DNA from: JANQHS01 sp965227315
GTDB taxonomy: Bacteria; Bacteroidota; Bacteroidia; Cytophagales; CCMP332
Length of the DNA: 64,000 bases
Assembly: GCA_965227315.1 (NCBI GenBank)
Contig: OZ245737.1
Coordinates: forward strand, 62,001 to 126,000
Reading direction: 5' to 3'
In this document: one piece after another, positions 9,316 to 18,765 of the stretch
Layout: each line of letters starts with the position of its first letter
Numbering within the stretch: position 1 is the first letter of the stretch
Position numbers and translations under genes: made by a program
The notes under the pieces: generated by a model
Database searches by the model: none
Seen by the model: only the letters and a program-made list of their open reading frames with translations
What the model was told of the DNA's origin: nothing

Positions 9316-10410
9316 ATGGAAACTAAACTAACAGGGATCGCTTTCTCGATCTTTTGCCTCATCATCTGCTCGGAAAGCGTTTGTCAGAAGAATGATACCC
9401 TCACCACACTTGATGGCATAGATGTTATCGGGGAGATCTATTCACTTCAAGAGGGCAAGCTGGAGTATGCTACAGTTTACCTTGGAACAGCTAAGATCAC
9501 ATGGTCCAACATAGAACGTCTTGTTTCCCCTAAGAATTTGACCATATCTACTAAAGACGGAAAAATCTATCATGGATCACTTGTTGAACCGGATCGAGGA
9601 AAAGAGTTGAAGGTGAAGGATGAATACGATGGACAAATTGCCAACATTCCCATGGCCGATGTTATTCAGATCGATCCTGTGGTCAGAAAAAAGATCTACC
9701 GGATCAAGGGATACCTGGATTTGGGATTCAGCTATACCAAGGGTTCGGATGTTACACAGCTCAGCTTTAACGGACTGATCAACTACAGGACCGACAAATA
9801 CGATCTTGAATACGCCACCAATACCATCACACACGTACAGGGGAAGATCGACAAGACGACTTATAAGCGGGATATGCATTTTACGGCAGCAAGGATGCTG
9901 CCCAAAAAATACATTGTCGATGTCACCTTCTCCGGGGAACAGAATACCGAACTGGGAATTGAACTTCGTTCCATTGTAGGTATCGGAGTTGGTAACCAGG
10001 TACTTCTGCGTCCGAGAAACAGGATCACCCTCACCACGGGCCCCATTTTTAACAATGAGAACTACAGTGACACCCTGGAGGGAACCAGTCCGGATCAAAG
10101 CACGGTGGAATGGATGGGACAGTTCAGGTGGCGGGCCTTTAGCTATTCCCTTCCGGAGTTGCAGTTGTATATGGACCTGGTTTACTACTACAACATTACC
10201 TTGGGTAACAGGAATCGCCTGAACTTCAATGCCAATCTCTCCTATGAGATTATGGATGATTTCTTCCTGAATTTCACCTTCTATGCCCAATACGACAGCA
10301 ATCCGCCGGATCCCAACGCAGCGCAGGTAGACTGGGGTAATACGACGGGGCTGAGGTATGAATTCAAAAGCGGGCAAAGATCCAAGAGAGCCCGCAAGAA
10401 GAAGGGCTAA
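9316..10410 (+). CDS. DUF481 outer-membrane beta-barrel protein
   Basis: This 364-residue protein has an N-terminal signal peptide (ending near SVCQKND). Residues about 30-130 form a small strand-rich domain with the pattern of plug-like or SH3-like modules seen in these proteins. From about residue 135 to the end is a DUF481-type barrel, starting RIKGYLDLGFSYTKGSDVTQLSFNG, with alternating amphipathic strands (NRITLTTGPIFNNENYSD, LQLYMDLVYYYNITLGNRN). The C-terminus ends in a basic tail (GQRSKRARKKKG), which is unusual because barrels normally end in an aromatic residue. Function of the family is not established. The TAA stop overlaps the TAG stop of the convergent EcsC-family gene in the four-base string CTAA. 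Confidence 0.85.
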   Translation: METKLTGIAFSIFCLIICSESVCQKNDTLTTLDGIDVIGEIYSLQEGKLEYATVYLGTAKITWSNIERLVSPKNLTISTKDGKIYHGSLVEPDRGKELKVKDEYDGQIANIPMADVIQIDPVVRKKIYRIKGYLDLGFSYTKGSDVTQLSFNGLINYRTDKYDLEYATNTITHVQGKIDKTTYKRDMHFTAARMLPKKYIVDVTFSGEQNTELGIELRSIVGIGVGNQVLLRPRNRITLTTGPIFNNENYSDTLEGTSPDQSTVEWMGQFRWRAFSYSLPELQLYMDLVYYYNITLGNRNRLNFNANLSYEIMDDFFLNFTFYAQYDSNPPDPNAAQVDWGNTTGLRYEFKSGQRSKRARKKKG

Positions 10411-11129
10411 TTCCTTGTTTGCCTTCTGACCCTGAAAGCATTGATCGCGTTGAATCCGAGTTTTTGGGTCAGCCGGTGATTGACAATAAATCCTACCGGT
10501 GCTCCGATGCCTGGAATAAGCTGGAGCATTTTTGCGATGTCCAGGTAGTCGCGGTATTCGATCTGGAAGGATTTCCAGTCGATCTCATTCAGGTTTTCCT
10601 CTAAATATGGTTTCTGGGCCTCAAATTCTACAATTCTTCCGAATACCTTGTTTCGGTTGATTTGATTCGAAAAGGTGATCTGAAACACGTATAGAAGAAA
10701 TAAGCGTTCCCTGACATCCTTTACATCATAACCGTGAATTGCTGAAAGCTCGAATAGCATTTTCATTTTAAGTGAAAGCCATAACGGAAAATCGGCTAGC
10801 CCAAGTAAGATCCCACCAGCTCCCGTGATGGCTCCTTCGGCGGCAGAACTCGTGGAATAAAATCTGATCCTCTCCCTGGCCTTATCTTCCATTTCTTTCG
10901 GAGATCTGAAGAAATTGGGTTTTGGGTTTGTCAGATCCGAGCCCGCGATCACACCCCTGAACATGGTCTTGACCGAGGCTGTGATCACACTATGAACCCT
11001 GTCAGGAATGAGTTTATTGATCTTTACCTGGAGTGATTTGGAAACCCTGGAAATCATGCTGGGATCAGCCATCATCTGGTTTTTCCATTGCTCCAATTCG
11101 CTGGCGATCTGTTTTTCATATGGATCCAT
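10407..11129 (-). CDS. EcsC family protein
   Basis: This protein of about 240 residues carries the EcsC-family signature: a Gly-rich segment (EGAITGAGGILLGLADFPLWL), then KMKMLFELSAIHGYDVKDVRERLFLLYVF, and near the C-terminus a second Gly/Pro-rich hydrophobic stretch (LQLIPGIGAPVGFIVNHRL). EcsC proteins are membrane-associated and their function is not established. I place the start at the ATG at 11127-11129 (MDPYEKQIASELE). A longer frame back to 11192 exists, but its extra residues look unlike the family and would leave only a few bases for the divergent promoter. Confidence 0.85.
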   Translation of the reverse strand: MDPYEKQIASELEQWKNQMMADPSMISRVSKSLQVKINKLIPDRVHSVITASVKTMFRGVIAGSDLTNPKPNFFRSPKEMEDKARERIRFYSTSSAAEGAITGAGGILLGLADFPLWLSLKMKMLFELSAIHGYDVKDVRERLFLLYVFQITFSNQINRNKVFGRIVEFEAQKPYLEENLNEIDWKSFQIEYRDYLDIAKMLQLIPGIGAPVGFIVNHRLTQKLGFNAINAFRVRRQTRN

Positions 11130-11248
11130 TCGTTCAAAGATCAATAATCGGATTGTTTTAGATGTTCTAATCCGGATATCAGAACATATCAAAGGTTTTG
11201 CGATGTATTCCTCAAATTTGCTTCTGTATTTTTCGTTTCGAATATGAT

Positions 11249-12433
11249 ATGCAGATTCTGAGATCCGCGCTTCTCTTTTTTGCTTTTTTTCTCATCGTAT
11301 CATGTGATAACGCAGATGACATATCGGCTTTTCCAAAAGACGAAACCAGGATCACCGATGTGGCATTAAGGGTTGTGCTGCGGGATATTGGAAATCAGGG
11401 GAATGTGAGTGATTTCTCGCTGGGCTTCACCAGGGCATATGATGAAAGGAAGATCACCGAGTACAGGGCTTTTTTGTTGCCGTTAGAAGACTCCATCTTA
11501 CTTAGCGAAGCGGAATCACTTGCCGAAAAGAGCTATATCAGCTTTGAACCACGGGGATCCAACTATGATACCATCCTGCCTATAGGCCTTCATGATGCCC
11601 GAGGCAATCCCATACAATTGGAAACGGAGTACAGGGCCTGGATCCTGAGCATTTCAGATGGTGATTATGCCAATAAAAATGCAGTTTCCAATCCTTCATT
11701 GCCTATGGAACTGATCGATCGAGAGCTCTCGATAACCTATATAGGCCATAGTGGAGTCTTTATTGATGGTTACGGGAAGAAGGTGCTGATCGACGCCATA
11801 CCTCGGCAGTTGCCTGGATGGAGCCCGGTTCCCCAAAAAACGACTGGTGATATAATCAATGGAAATCCTCCCTTTGAGAATACTGATCTACTATGCATCA
11901 CCCATAACCATGAAGATCATTTTAGCGCACCACAGGTGAGCGCATTTGGTTTGAGAAATCCGGAAACCAGGATCGTGGGACCATTACAAGTACTTGATGA
12001 GATAATTCTTCCAAACGAGTCTGTGATCTCCCTTGACCGCTTTAAAAGGGTGGATTCCGTGATCAACGGGGTGGAACTCTCCATATTCCACTTCAGGCAT
12101 TTTGACATGTTTGGCAATGACTACTCTGCTGTGGACAATTTTGGATATATGATAGAGATTGGCGGTTTTCGTATTCTTCATGTTGGAGATTTTGATTACT
12201 CCAATGAGAATCTCGATCCTTTCGATTTCAGTTCCCTGGATATCGATATCCTTATTATCCCGACCTTCGGTACGTTGATCAGCAGGAAAAACAAGAGTTT
12301 GATCGAATCAAAGATCGATCCTGATCATATCATTGCGGTTCATCTCGAATCATCGACGACTATCAGCGATGTTAAGGCTGTCTTTGGCGACATCATTGTC
12401 TTCAAGAACTCCGGAGAATTGGTTTCATTCTAG
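11249..12433 (+). CDS. Lipoprotein with metallo-beta-lactamase fold (UlaG-like)
   Basis: This protein of about 394 residues starts at the ATG at 11249. That start gives a textbook lipoprotein signal (MQILRSALLFFAFFLIVSC) with Cys as the lipidation site; a start at 11198 would bury it. Residues about 25-155 form an extra N-terminal strand-rich domain. The rest is a metallo-beta-lactamase fold with HSGVFIDGYGKKVLIDA, the metal-binding motif THNHEDHFSAPQV, FRILHVGDFDYSNEN and a final AVHLESS His. This is the arrangement of the UlaG-like lactonase branch rather than of true beta-lactamases. The substrate is unknown. It sits on the cell envelope, probably facing the periplasm. Confidence 0.87.
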   Translation: MQILRSALLFFAFFLIVSCDNADDISAFPKDETRITDVALRVVLRDIGNQGNVSDFSLGFTRAYDERKITEYRAFLLPLEDSILLSEAESLAEKSYISFEPRGSNYDTILPIGLHDARGNPIQLETEYRAWILSISDGDYANKNAVSNPSLPMELIDRELSITYIGHSGVFIDGYGKKVLIDAIPRQLPGWSPVPQKTTGDIINGNPPFENTDLLCITHNHEDHFSAPQVSAFGLRNPETRIVGPLQVLDEIILPNESVISLDRFKRVDSVINGVELSIFHFRHFDMFGNDYSAVDNFGYMIEIGGFRILHVGDFDYSNENLDPFDFSSLDIDILIIPTFGTLISRKNKSLIESKIDPDHIIAVHLESSTTISDVKAVFGDIIVFKNSGELVSF

Positions 12434-12509
12434 CAGGCAAACCTCTCAAGGAAATTTTCTTTGATAATCGGAAAGCGTCTAATATCATTACGTCCCAAAA
12501 ACGAATACT

Positions 12510-15341
12510 ATGGCCTCCTTCAAATATCTTTTGTTGATTACCCTCATTATTGGATTCGCATCATGCCAGAATCCAAAAGAAGAAGTTCCGAAAAAGGAGT
12601 TCTCGATCTCCTATGAAAAATTCACACTTGAAAATGGGTTGGAAGTGATCCTGCATAAGGATACCTCGGATCCTATGGTCGCTGTTGCCTCTATATTTCA
12701 TGTAGGATCAAATCGAGAGAAACCCGGAAAAACAGGCTTTGCCCATTTCTTCGAACATATGTCTTTCAATGATTCCGAGAACGTACCCATGGGAGCCAAC
12801 AGGAAACTTATTCCGGAGTGGGGTGGAAGCAGGAATGGAGGAACCTGGTCGGATGGGACCATTTATTATGAGGTTGTACCCAAAGATGCCTTTGAGAAGA
12901 TCCTCTGGATTGATTCGGACAGAATGGGTTTTATGATCAATACAGTAACCCAGGAGGCATTGGAAGCTGAGATCCAGGTTGTGAAAAATGAAAAGCGCGA
13001 AAGAAATGATAATGCTCCCTACGGGCATACCGATGAGGTGATCCGCAAAAATCTATATCCTGAAGGACATCCTTATTCCTGGACGATTATTGGCTCTTTG
13101 AAGGATCTTCAATCGGCATCCCTTGAAGATGTAAAAGAGTTTTACAGGGAATACTATGGCGCCCGCAATGCGACCCTTGTGATCGCCGGGGACATCGATA
13201 TTGAAGAAGCAAAACAGATGGTTGACAAGTGGTTTGGAGAGATCAGGGCCGGGGATCCGGTAGAATCCATGGGGCCAATGCCAGTCTCTCTGGAGGCAAC
13301 AAAAGCCCTCTATTGGGAAGATAACTTTGCCAAACTACCCGAGCTGAGAATGGTCTACCCATCCGTTGAGAACTATCATGCGGATGGTTATGCTTTGGAA
13401 GCGCTTGGCCAATTGTTGAGTGGAAGCAAAAATGCTCCACTTTATCAGGTTATTGTTGAAGAGGAGAAACTTGCTCCCAATGTAGGAAGCTACCATGATG
13501 GAAACGAGCTCGCCGGGGAATTTGTGATCCGTGTTAGGGCCAATGCCGGAACCGACCTGGATGATGTTAAGGCGGCTATTGAAAACGGTATGGCTCGATT
13601 TGAGCAAAATGGCGTGAATGAAAGGGATTTGAAAAGGATTAAGGCGGAGCTGGAAACAGGGCTTTATCAGGGAGTCGAGACGGTGCTGAACAAGGCATTT
13701 CAACTGGCCATTGACAATGAATTCTATGGCGATCCGGGATATATTGCTGAGCAGGCAAAACTGTACCAAGCGGTCACAACCGAAGATGTTATGAGGGTTT
13801 ACAATACCTACATCAAGGGTAAGCCTTATTTGATGACATCGTTTGTCCCGGCAGGTATGCCGGAACTGGTCGTTGAGGGCTCAGAATTAGCTGAGGTTGA
13901 GATCGAAGAAGTATTGGCCGACGTTGCTGAAGAAGAGGTCACGAGGGGAGACGAAGCCGAATACGAAAAAACCGTGACCAAATTCGATCGATCGGAACCG
14001 CCTTTTGGACCCGAGGCAACATTTACGATGCCTGATATCTGGACAGGGGAAATGGGTAATGGAATGAAGGTTTATGGGATCGAGAACAACGAGATCCCTC
14101 TGGTGAGTTTCGACCTGACCATCAAAGGAGGGCATTGGCTTGATCCCCTGGATAAGGCTGGTGTTTCTGATCTGTTTGCTGATCTGATGATGGAGGGAAC
14201 CCAATCAAAGACACCGGCCGAGCTCGAAGAGGCCATAGGGTTATTGGGATCCAGTATCTCCATGAATGGAAACCCCGAAGAGATCCGGATCTATGGAACC
14301 TGCCTTTCAAGGAATTTTGAGCCCACCCTGGCCCTTGTAGAGGAGATCTTATTGCAGCCCCGTTGGGATACCGTAGAGTACAACCGGCTGAAGTCGGCTT
14401 TGAACACCAAGCTTAAGGGCAGGGAGGCAAATCCAATTCAAATTGCATCGGTGGCTTTTACGAGGCTAATGTATGGTGATGAGCATATCTTTGGATATCC
14501 GTCCTCGGGGACCATTACCTCCACAGAGAATATAGATTTGGATGACCTCAAGGCATATTATGCAAATCTTTCTCCCCAGCTGACTTCCGTCCATATAGCC
14601 GGAGACATCGATCGGGAAACGGCCTTGAAGGGTTTGGGATCGCTTGAAAAGAACTGGACATCGGAGGCCCCGGATTTCCCAAGTTATGCTGTTCCAGAGC
14701 AGGATAAGGGAGGGAATTTGTATTTTATTGACTTTCCCGGAGCAAAACAGAGTGTCATTTTCATAGGAAAAGCAACCGTTTCAGCGGGAGATCCTGATTT
14801 CGTCAAATTGGATTATGCCAACGAGAAGATCGGAGGAGGCTCAAGCGGGCAATTCTTCCAAATCCTGAGAATAGAGAAAGGATATACTTACGGTGCATAT
14901 TCATTTTTCAGAAATACCAACGAAATCGCTCCCTTTATTGCGTATTCCAATGTTCGGTCCAATGCCACCAAGCCATCCCTGGAGATCTTCCAGGACCTTC
15001 TCAGCAATTATGCCGATAACTTCACGGAGGAAGATGTCATTACAACTCAGAAGAAGATCCAAAAAAGCACCCTCAGATCCTATGAAAGTCTTGGTTCCAA
15101 ACTTGGGATCCTCAGGGATATCAGCAAATACGGAAAGTCAAACAAGTATCTTGAAGAAGATCAGGAAACTTTGAGAAATATGACCCTTGAGGATTTCAAA
15201 TCCACAATAGAAACCTACCTGAACGAAAGCGATATGTACTATGTGGTTGTCGGCGATGCAGCAACTCAACTTGAAGAAGTGAGTCAGGCAGGAAAAGGTG
15301 ACCCCATCCTCCTGGATATCAACGGCAACCTAATCCAATGA
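12510..15341 (+). CDS. M16 family zinc metallopeptidase, two-domain lipoprotein
   Basis: This 943-residue protein begins with a lipoprotein signal peptide ending in GFASC (Cys19). The first M16 half has the inverted zinc motif in GFAHFFEHMSF (His79, Glu82, His83) and the distal Glu in LEAEIQVVKNEKRERND. The second half, from about residue 510 (FTMPDIWTGEMGNGMKVYGIENNEIPLV), is the inactive partner domain: the HxxEH motif is replaced by DLFADLMMEG. Both halves in one chain is the usual pitrilysin-like arrangement. It probably degrades peptides in the periplasm. Its TGA stop directly abuts the TCA (reverse TGA) of the convergent histidine kinase, forming TGATCA. Confidence 0.93.
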   Translation: MASFKYLLLITLIIGFASCQNPKEEVPKKEFSISYEKFTLENGLEVILHKDTSDPMVAVASIFHVGSNREKPGKTGFAHFFEHMSFNDSENVPMGANRKLIPEWGGSRNGGTWSDGTIYYEVVPKDAFEKILWIDSDRMGFMINTVTQEALEAEIQVVKNEKRERNDNAPYGHTDEVIRKNLYPEGHPYSWTIIGSLKDLQSASLEDVKEFYREYYGARNATLVIAGDIDIEEAKQMVDKWFGEIRAGDPVESMGPMPVSLEATKALYWEDNFAKLPELRMVYPSVENYHADGYALEALGQLLSGSKNAPLYQVIVEEEKLAPNVGSYHDGNELAGEFVIRVRANAGTDLDDVKAAIENGMARFEQNGVNERDLKRIKAELETGLYQGVETVLNKAFQLAIDNEFYGDPGYIAEQAKLYQAVTTEDVMRVYNTYIKGKPYLMTSFVPAGMPELVVEGSELAEVEIEEVLADVAEEEVTRGDEAEYEKTVTKFDRSEPPFGPEATFTMPDIWTGEMGNGMKVYGIENNEIPLVSFDLTIKGGHWLDPLDKAGVSDLFADLMMEGTQSKTPAELEEAIGLLGSSISMNGNPEEIRIYGTCLSRNFEPTLALVEEILLQPRWDTVEYNRLKSALNTKLKGREANPIQIASVAFTRLMYGDEHIFGYPSSGTITSTENIDLDDLKAYYANLSPQLTSVHIAGDIDRETALKGLGSLEKNWTSEAPDFPSYAVPEQDKGGNLYFIDFPGAKQSVIFIGKATVSAGDPDFVKLDYANEKIGGGSSGQFFQILRIEKGYTYGAYSFFRNTNEIAPFIAYSNVRSNATKPSLEIFQDLLSNYADNFTEEDVITTQKKIQKSTLRSYESLGSKLGILRDISKYGKSNKYLEEDQETLRNMTLEDFKSTIETYLNESDMYYVVVGDAATQLEEVSQAGKGDPILLDINGNLIQ

Positions 15342-16835
15342 TCATACCGAATAAGCGGGCAGCTGAAAATGGAAGGCTGCCCCTTCATTTGGCTTGCTGA
15401 TCACCTCTATGGTGGAGTTATGAAGGGCCATGATCTTCTGGGCTATGGCAAGACCTAATCCGGCTCCTATCGACTTCTGAGTCGAGTCTGCTTTTTTGTA
15501 ACGCTCAAAGATCTCCGAAAGCTGCTGTTCGGGTATACCAGGACCAGAATCTTCGATCCACACTTCCACACTGTCAGAATTCACCTTCGTTTCAATGGCG
15601 ACTTTGCCGTATTCCGGAGTGAATTTGATCGCATTGTCGACCAGGTTTTGAAGTGCCCTTTCAACAAGACTGATATCCGCAAAAACCAAGGGAACCTTGT
15701 TGTTCAGCTTTAGGGAAAGGTCAATGTTCTTCTTCAAAGCGAGGATCTGGAATTTCTTTTGAACTTCCATGAGAAGATCTGAAAGTGCGAAAGGCTCCTT
15801 AACGGCTTCTATCTGCTTTGCTTCTAGCTTGGAGTACTCAAATAGTTGTCCGACCATATTGGATACCCGTTCCGAGTTGTCCCGAATAATATGGTAGTAA
15901 TCTTCCTTTTCTGCAGGGCTCAACTGGTCCTTCTTGATCTGAAGTGTTTCAATGTATCCCTGAATCACAGCCAGAGGTGTTCTGAGGTCATGAGATACAT
16001 TGGCGATGAGCTCCCTGCGCAAGCGATCTACCGATTTGATCTCATCCATTGTGTTTTCAATGGTATCAGCCATCTGATTGAAAGAGAGTGCGAGTTCCGA
16101 GAGGTCGGAACGGTCAGGATTAGGTACTCTTGCCTTGATATCACCTTCGGAAAATCGTCGAACCGAGTAGAGGATCTCCCGGAGGTTCTTGGTCAAAAAC
16201 CAGATAGAGATCAAAGCCAACAGGCCTACAAAGATCATTGTCACAAGCATTGATCCTGCGCCCAGGCGAAGGAAGTAGTTTGTCTGTAAGGAGCCGGCGA
16301 TCTCTTCAAACTCCTTACCGGCCAAAACGATATAAATGAAATAAGGATCACCATGGGCCTGAAATTCGGCAGCAGAGAATATTTTCCGGATACCGGGATT
16401 CCTCGGATCATCACCAAGAATATACCGTTGGCCATTTTCCTCGATGAATTGCTGAATGGGGGCAAGGTCTACGCTTGGAGATGGTTGGTTGGGGTTGGAA
16501 TGATCAAGAACTACCGAATAGAGAACAGCTCCGGATTTGTCCAAAAGGAAAACCTCGATGGCTCTGTTCACAGCCATCATATCATGCATCAGATCACCGA
16601 ACAAGGCCTTATTGACGGCCCCGTCTTCAAGTATAGGGGATTGATCGGTGAATTTTTCCTCGATCACATGGCTCGCAACATTTGAATTCAATCTCTGCGT
16701 AGCTTCTTCAAAATATTTTTCGGAAAAGTACAGGGTGATCAGAACATAGCTTGATCCCATCAGGACTATAAGTAAGAAAAGGACCATCCACAACCTTCTG
16801 ATAAACGGGGTTTTTATTGCGCTTCCTTTCTTCAT
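15342..16835 (-). CDS. Sensor histidine kinase (HAMP, HisKA, HATPase)
   Basis: This 497-residue protein has a first transmembrane helix at about residues 12-33, a periplasmic sensor domain to about 185, and a second helix at about 190-213. A HAMP linker follows (ARVPNPDRSDLSELALSFNQMADTIE), then HisKA with the phospho-acceptor His in ELIANVSHDLRTPLAVIQGY. The HATPase domain shows the N box (ALQNLVDNAIKFTP), G1 box (EDSGPGIP) and G2 box (SIGAGLGLAIAQ). It follows the response regulator gene with an ATGA overlap, so the two form one unit. The stimulus is unknown. Confidence 0.95.
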   Translation of the reverse strand: MKKGSAIKTPFIRRLWMVLFLLIVLMGSSYVLITLYFSEKYFEEATQRLNSNVASHVIEEKFTDQSPILEDGAVNKALFGDLMHDMMAVNRAIEVFLLDKSGAVLYSVVLDHSNPNQPSPSVDLAPIQQFIEENGQRYILGDDPRNPGIRKIFSAAEFQAHGDPYFIYIVLAGKEFEEIAGSLQTNYFLRLGAGSMLVTMIFVGLLALISIWFLTKNLREILYSVRRFSEGDIKARVPNPDRSDLSELALSFNQMADTIENTMDEIKSVDRLRRELIANVSHDLRTPLAVIQGYIETLQIKKDQLSPAEKEDYYHIIRDNSERVSNMVGQLFEYSKLEAKQIEAVKEPFALSDLLMEVQKKFQILALKKNIDLSLKLNNKVPLVFADISLVERALQNLVDNAIKFTPEYGKVAIETKVNSDSVEVWIEDSGPGIPEQQLSEIFERYKKADSTQKSIGAGLGLAIAQKIMALHNSTIEVISKPNEGAAFHFQLPAYSV

Positions 16836-17548
16836 AATGTTTCGGTTTTGGCCATCTCTTCATTGAATTTATATCCCACACCCCAGGTAGTCAGAATGTA
16901 CTTTGGATTTGCCATATCATTCTCAATCTTAGCCCTGAGCCGGTTGATATGAGAATTGACCGTATGTTCATATCCATCAAACTCATACCCCCATACCAGC
17001 CTCAATAACTCAGGTCTGTCATAGCTCCTGCCAGGATTTGAGGCCAGGAGTACAAGGAGTTCAAATTCCTTTGGTGATAACTCGATCTTAGCTCCGTTCA
17101 CCAGTACCTTCCTCATTTCAATATCCAGAGAAAGTCCTTCAAACTCCAGTTTCGGATTTACGGACTCTGAAAAGCTCTCCTCGATCATTTTTGTTCTCCT
17201 GAAGATGGCTTTGATCCTCGACAGCAACTCTCGTACGCTAAAGGGCTTGGTGATATAATCATCGGCTCCGATCTCCAGTCCCAGGACCTTATCGATCTCT
17301 TCGGCTTTAGCCGTGAGCATGATAATCGGCGTGGATTTTTTTGCTCTTAATTTTTGACAAACCTCTATGCCATCCATTTGGGGAAGCATCAGGTCAAGCA
17401 GAATAAGATCATAATCATTTTCAAGAGCCATCTGTAAGCCCTTTGGGCCATCCTCAGCGCTGGAAACCTCTGAATCAATATCCTTTAGGTGGATTGATAT
17501 CAGATTGATGATCTCCGGGTCGTCCTCAATGATCAATACGTTTCTCAT
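16832..17548 (-). CDS. OmpR/PhoB-family response regulator
   Basis: This protein of about 238 residues has a receiver domain with the acidic pocket in IIEDD, the phospho-acceptor Asp52 in LILLDLMLPQMDG and the Lys in DDYITKPFSVREL. A C-terminal winged helix of the PhoB type follows (KIELSPKEFELLVLLASNPG, YEHTVNSHINRLRAKIE, ILTTWGVGYKF). I start it at the ATG at 17548, giving MRNVLIIEDD; an upstream GTG at 17554 would add only two residues. It is the first gene of the two-component operon and overlaps the kinase gene by four bases. Confidence 0.95.
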   Translation of the reverse strand: MRNVLIIEDDPEIINLISIHLKDIDSEVSSAEDGPKGLQMALENDYDLILLDLMLPQMDGIEVCQKLRAKKSTPIIMLTAKAEEIDKVLGLEIGADDYITKPFSVRELLSRIKAIFRRTKMIEESFSESVNPKLEFEGLSLDIEMRKVLVNGAKIELSPKEFELLVLLASNPGRSYDRPELLRLVWGYEFDGYEHTVNSHINRLRAKIENDMANPKYILTTWGVGYKFNEEMAKTETL

Positions 17549-17780
17549 TGTCACAAATTTGATTTCTAAGTATCACGAAATGATCACAAAGTATTATGAG
17601 TTTCATCCCGAGCTGAAAGATCAGGGCCGACAGTTCTTGATATTTATTAGAAGCGATTACATAAGTAATTGATTATCAGACATAAACAACTAGATCAAAT
17701 TTGCAGGAATTGTTAATTCGCTGTGATATTATCGGGATGTTATATGTCTTGTTTTGGGAAAACCAAAAATTACATTCAAC

Positions 17781-18659
17781 ATGAAATATTCAATTTTAAT
17801 GCTGTTCATTCTGGGTGCCTTTTTGGCTTCCTGTAGCGACGACGATGATGATCAGCCTACGAACCCAAACAATACTTTAACGCTCAATATCAGCGGATTA
17901 GAAAACCTTGGATCTGGTTTTGCTTACGAAGGATGGTTGATCGTGGATGGGGCACCTGTGAGTACCGGTACTTTTACTGTTGACGACAATGGTAATCTTT
18001 CTGATACCGAATTTAATGTTGCTTCCGGGACCCTAAATGCGGCGACCACCTTCGTTTTATCCATTGAGCCATCACCCGACCCTGATCCTGCTCCTGCAGA
18101 TACGAAAATCATGGCCGGGGATTTCTCCGGAAATACCGCTTCTCTTGGAACCGATCCGGTTGCCATGGGATTTGACCAATCTTCCGGCGCTTATATCATT
18201 GCCGCCCCCACGGGAACAGGGGATAGTACCGAAACATATTCAGGGATCTGGTTCCTTGATAACAGTGGCGGTTCCATGGCCGCGGGTCTTGACCTTCCGA
18301 CTTTGAATGCGGGTTGGAAATATGAAGGCTGGGTAGTTATGAACGGAACTCCGGTTACCACAGGTACCTTTACCCAACTGGATGCTTCGGATGAAGCTGC
18401 TCCGTATAGCGGAAGCAATCCTGGTCCGACTTTCCCTGGGGAGGATTTCCTCAGCAATGCGCCCTCAGGACTTACATTTCCAACAGATCTCAGAGGTCAG
18501 ACCGTAGTGATCTCTATAGAGCCAAGTCCCGATAATAGCCCTGATCCCTTTACACTTAAGCCTTTGGCTTCCGGAATTCCCGCCATGCTAAGCGGAATGC
18601 CGGAGAGCATCTCAAACAATGTAGCCAATTCATTTCCTTCGGGGAATGTGACCAGGTAA
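17781..18659 (+). CDS. Lipoprotein with two anti-sigma-K-like repeat domains
   Basis: This protein of about 292 residues starts at the ATG at 17781, which gives a lipoprotein signal ending in GAFLASC followed by an acidic SDDDDDQP tether. Two similar domains follow. The first has FAYEGWLIVDGAPVSTGTFT and the second has WKYEGWVVMNGTPVTTGTFT, each ending in an IEPSPD segment. The YEGW-GxPxxTGTF pattern resembles the C-terminal domain of RskA-type anti-sigma factors, but the transmembrane helix and the sigma-binding part are absent, so an anti-sigma role is unlikely. It is probably a surface or periplasmic lipoprotein of unknown function. The gene stands alone, with 226 bases upstream and a strong terminator downstream. 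Confidence 0.8.
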   Translation: MKYSILMLFILGAFLASCSDDDDDQPTNPNNTLTLNISGLENLGSGFAYEGWLIVDGAPVSTGTFTVDDNGNLSDTEFNVASGTLNAATTFVLSIEPSPDPDPAPADTKIMAGDFSGNTASLGTDPVAMGFDQSSGAYIIAAPTGTGDSTETYSGIWFLDNSGGSMAAGLDLPTLNAGWKYEGWVVMNGTPVTTGTFTQLDASDEAAPYSGSNPGPTFPGEDFLSNAPSGLTFPTDLRGQTVVISIEPSPDNSPDPFTLKPLASGIPAMLSGMPESISNNVANSFPSGNVTR

Positions 18660-18686
18660 GGGTATTTCGCCACTAAACCAAGAACG

Positions 18687-18719
18687 AAAGCCCGGCATTG
18701 CCGGGCTTTTTGCTTTTTT
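18687..18719 (+). terminator. Rho-independent terminator of the lipoprotein gene
   Basis: A perfect 10-bp stem (aaagcccggc at 18687-18696 with gccgggcttt at 18700-18709) encloses the loop att and is followed by a T-rich tail ending in tgctttttt. It lies 27 bases after the lipoprotein stop and points along the plus strand. The minus strand has no matching T run, so it acts in one direction. Confidence 0.9.
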
Positions 18720-18765
18720 ACAACAAAGTGGTACCAGAACTGTTGCAACATTTAAATCATAGATC

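Noticed and set aside
9577..10377. 266-codon minus-strand frame opposite the DUF481 gene
   Set aside because: No motif or signal peptide is visible, and the plus-strand frame has clear barrel and signal-peptide features.
17754..17780. Earlier start for the duplicated-domain lipoprotein
   Set aside because: It would add nine polar residues before a clean lipoprotein signal that begins at the ATG at 17781.
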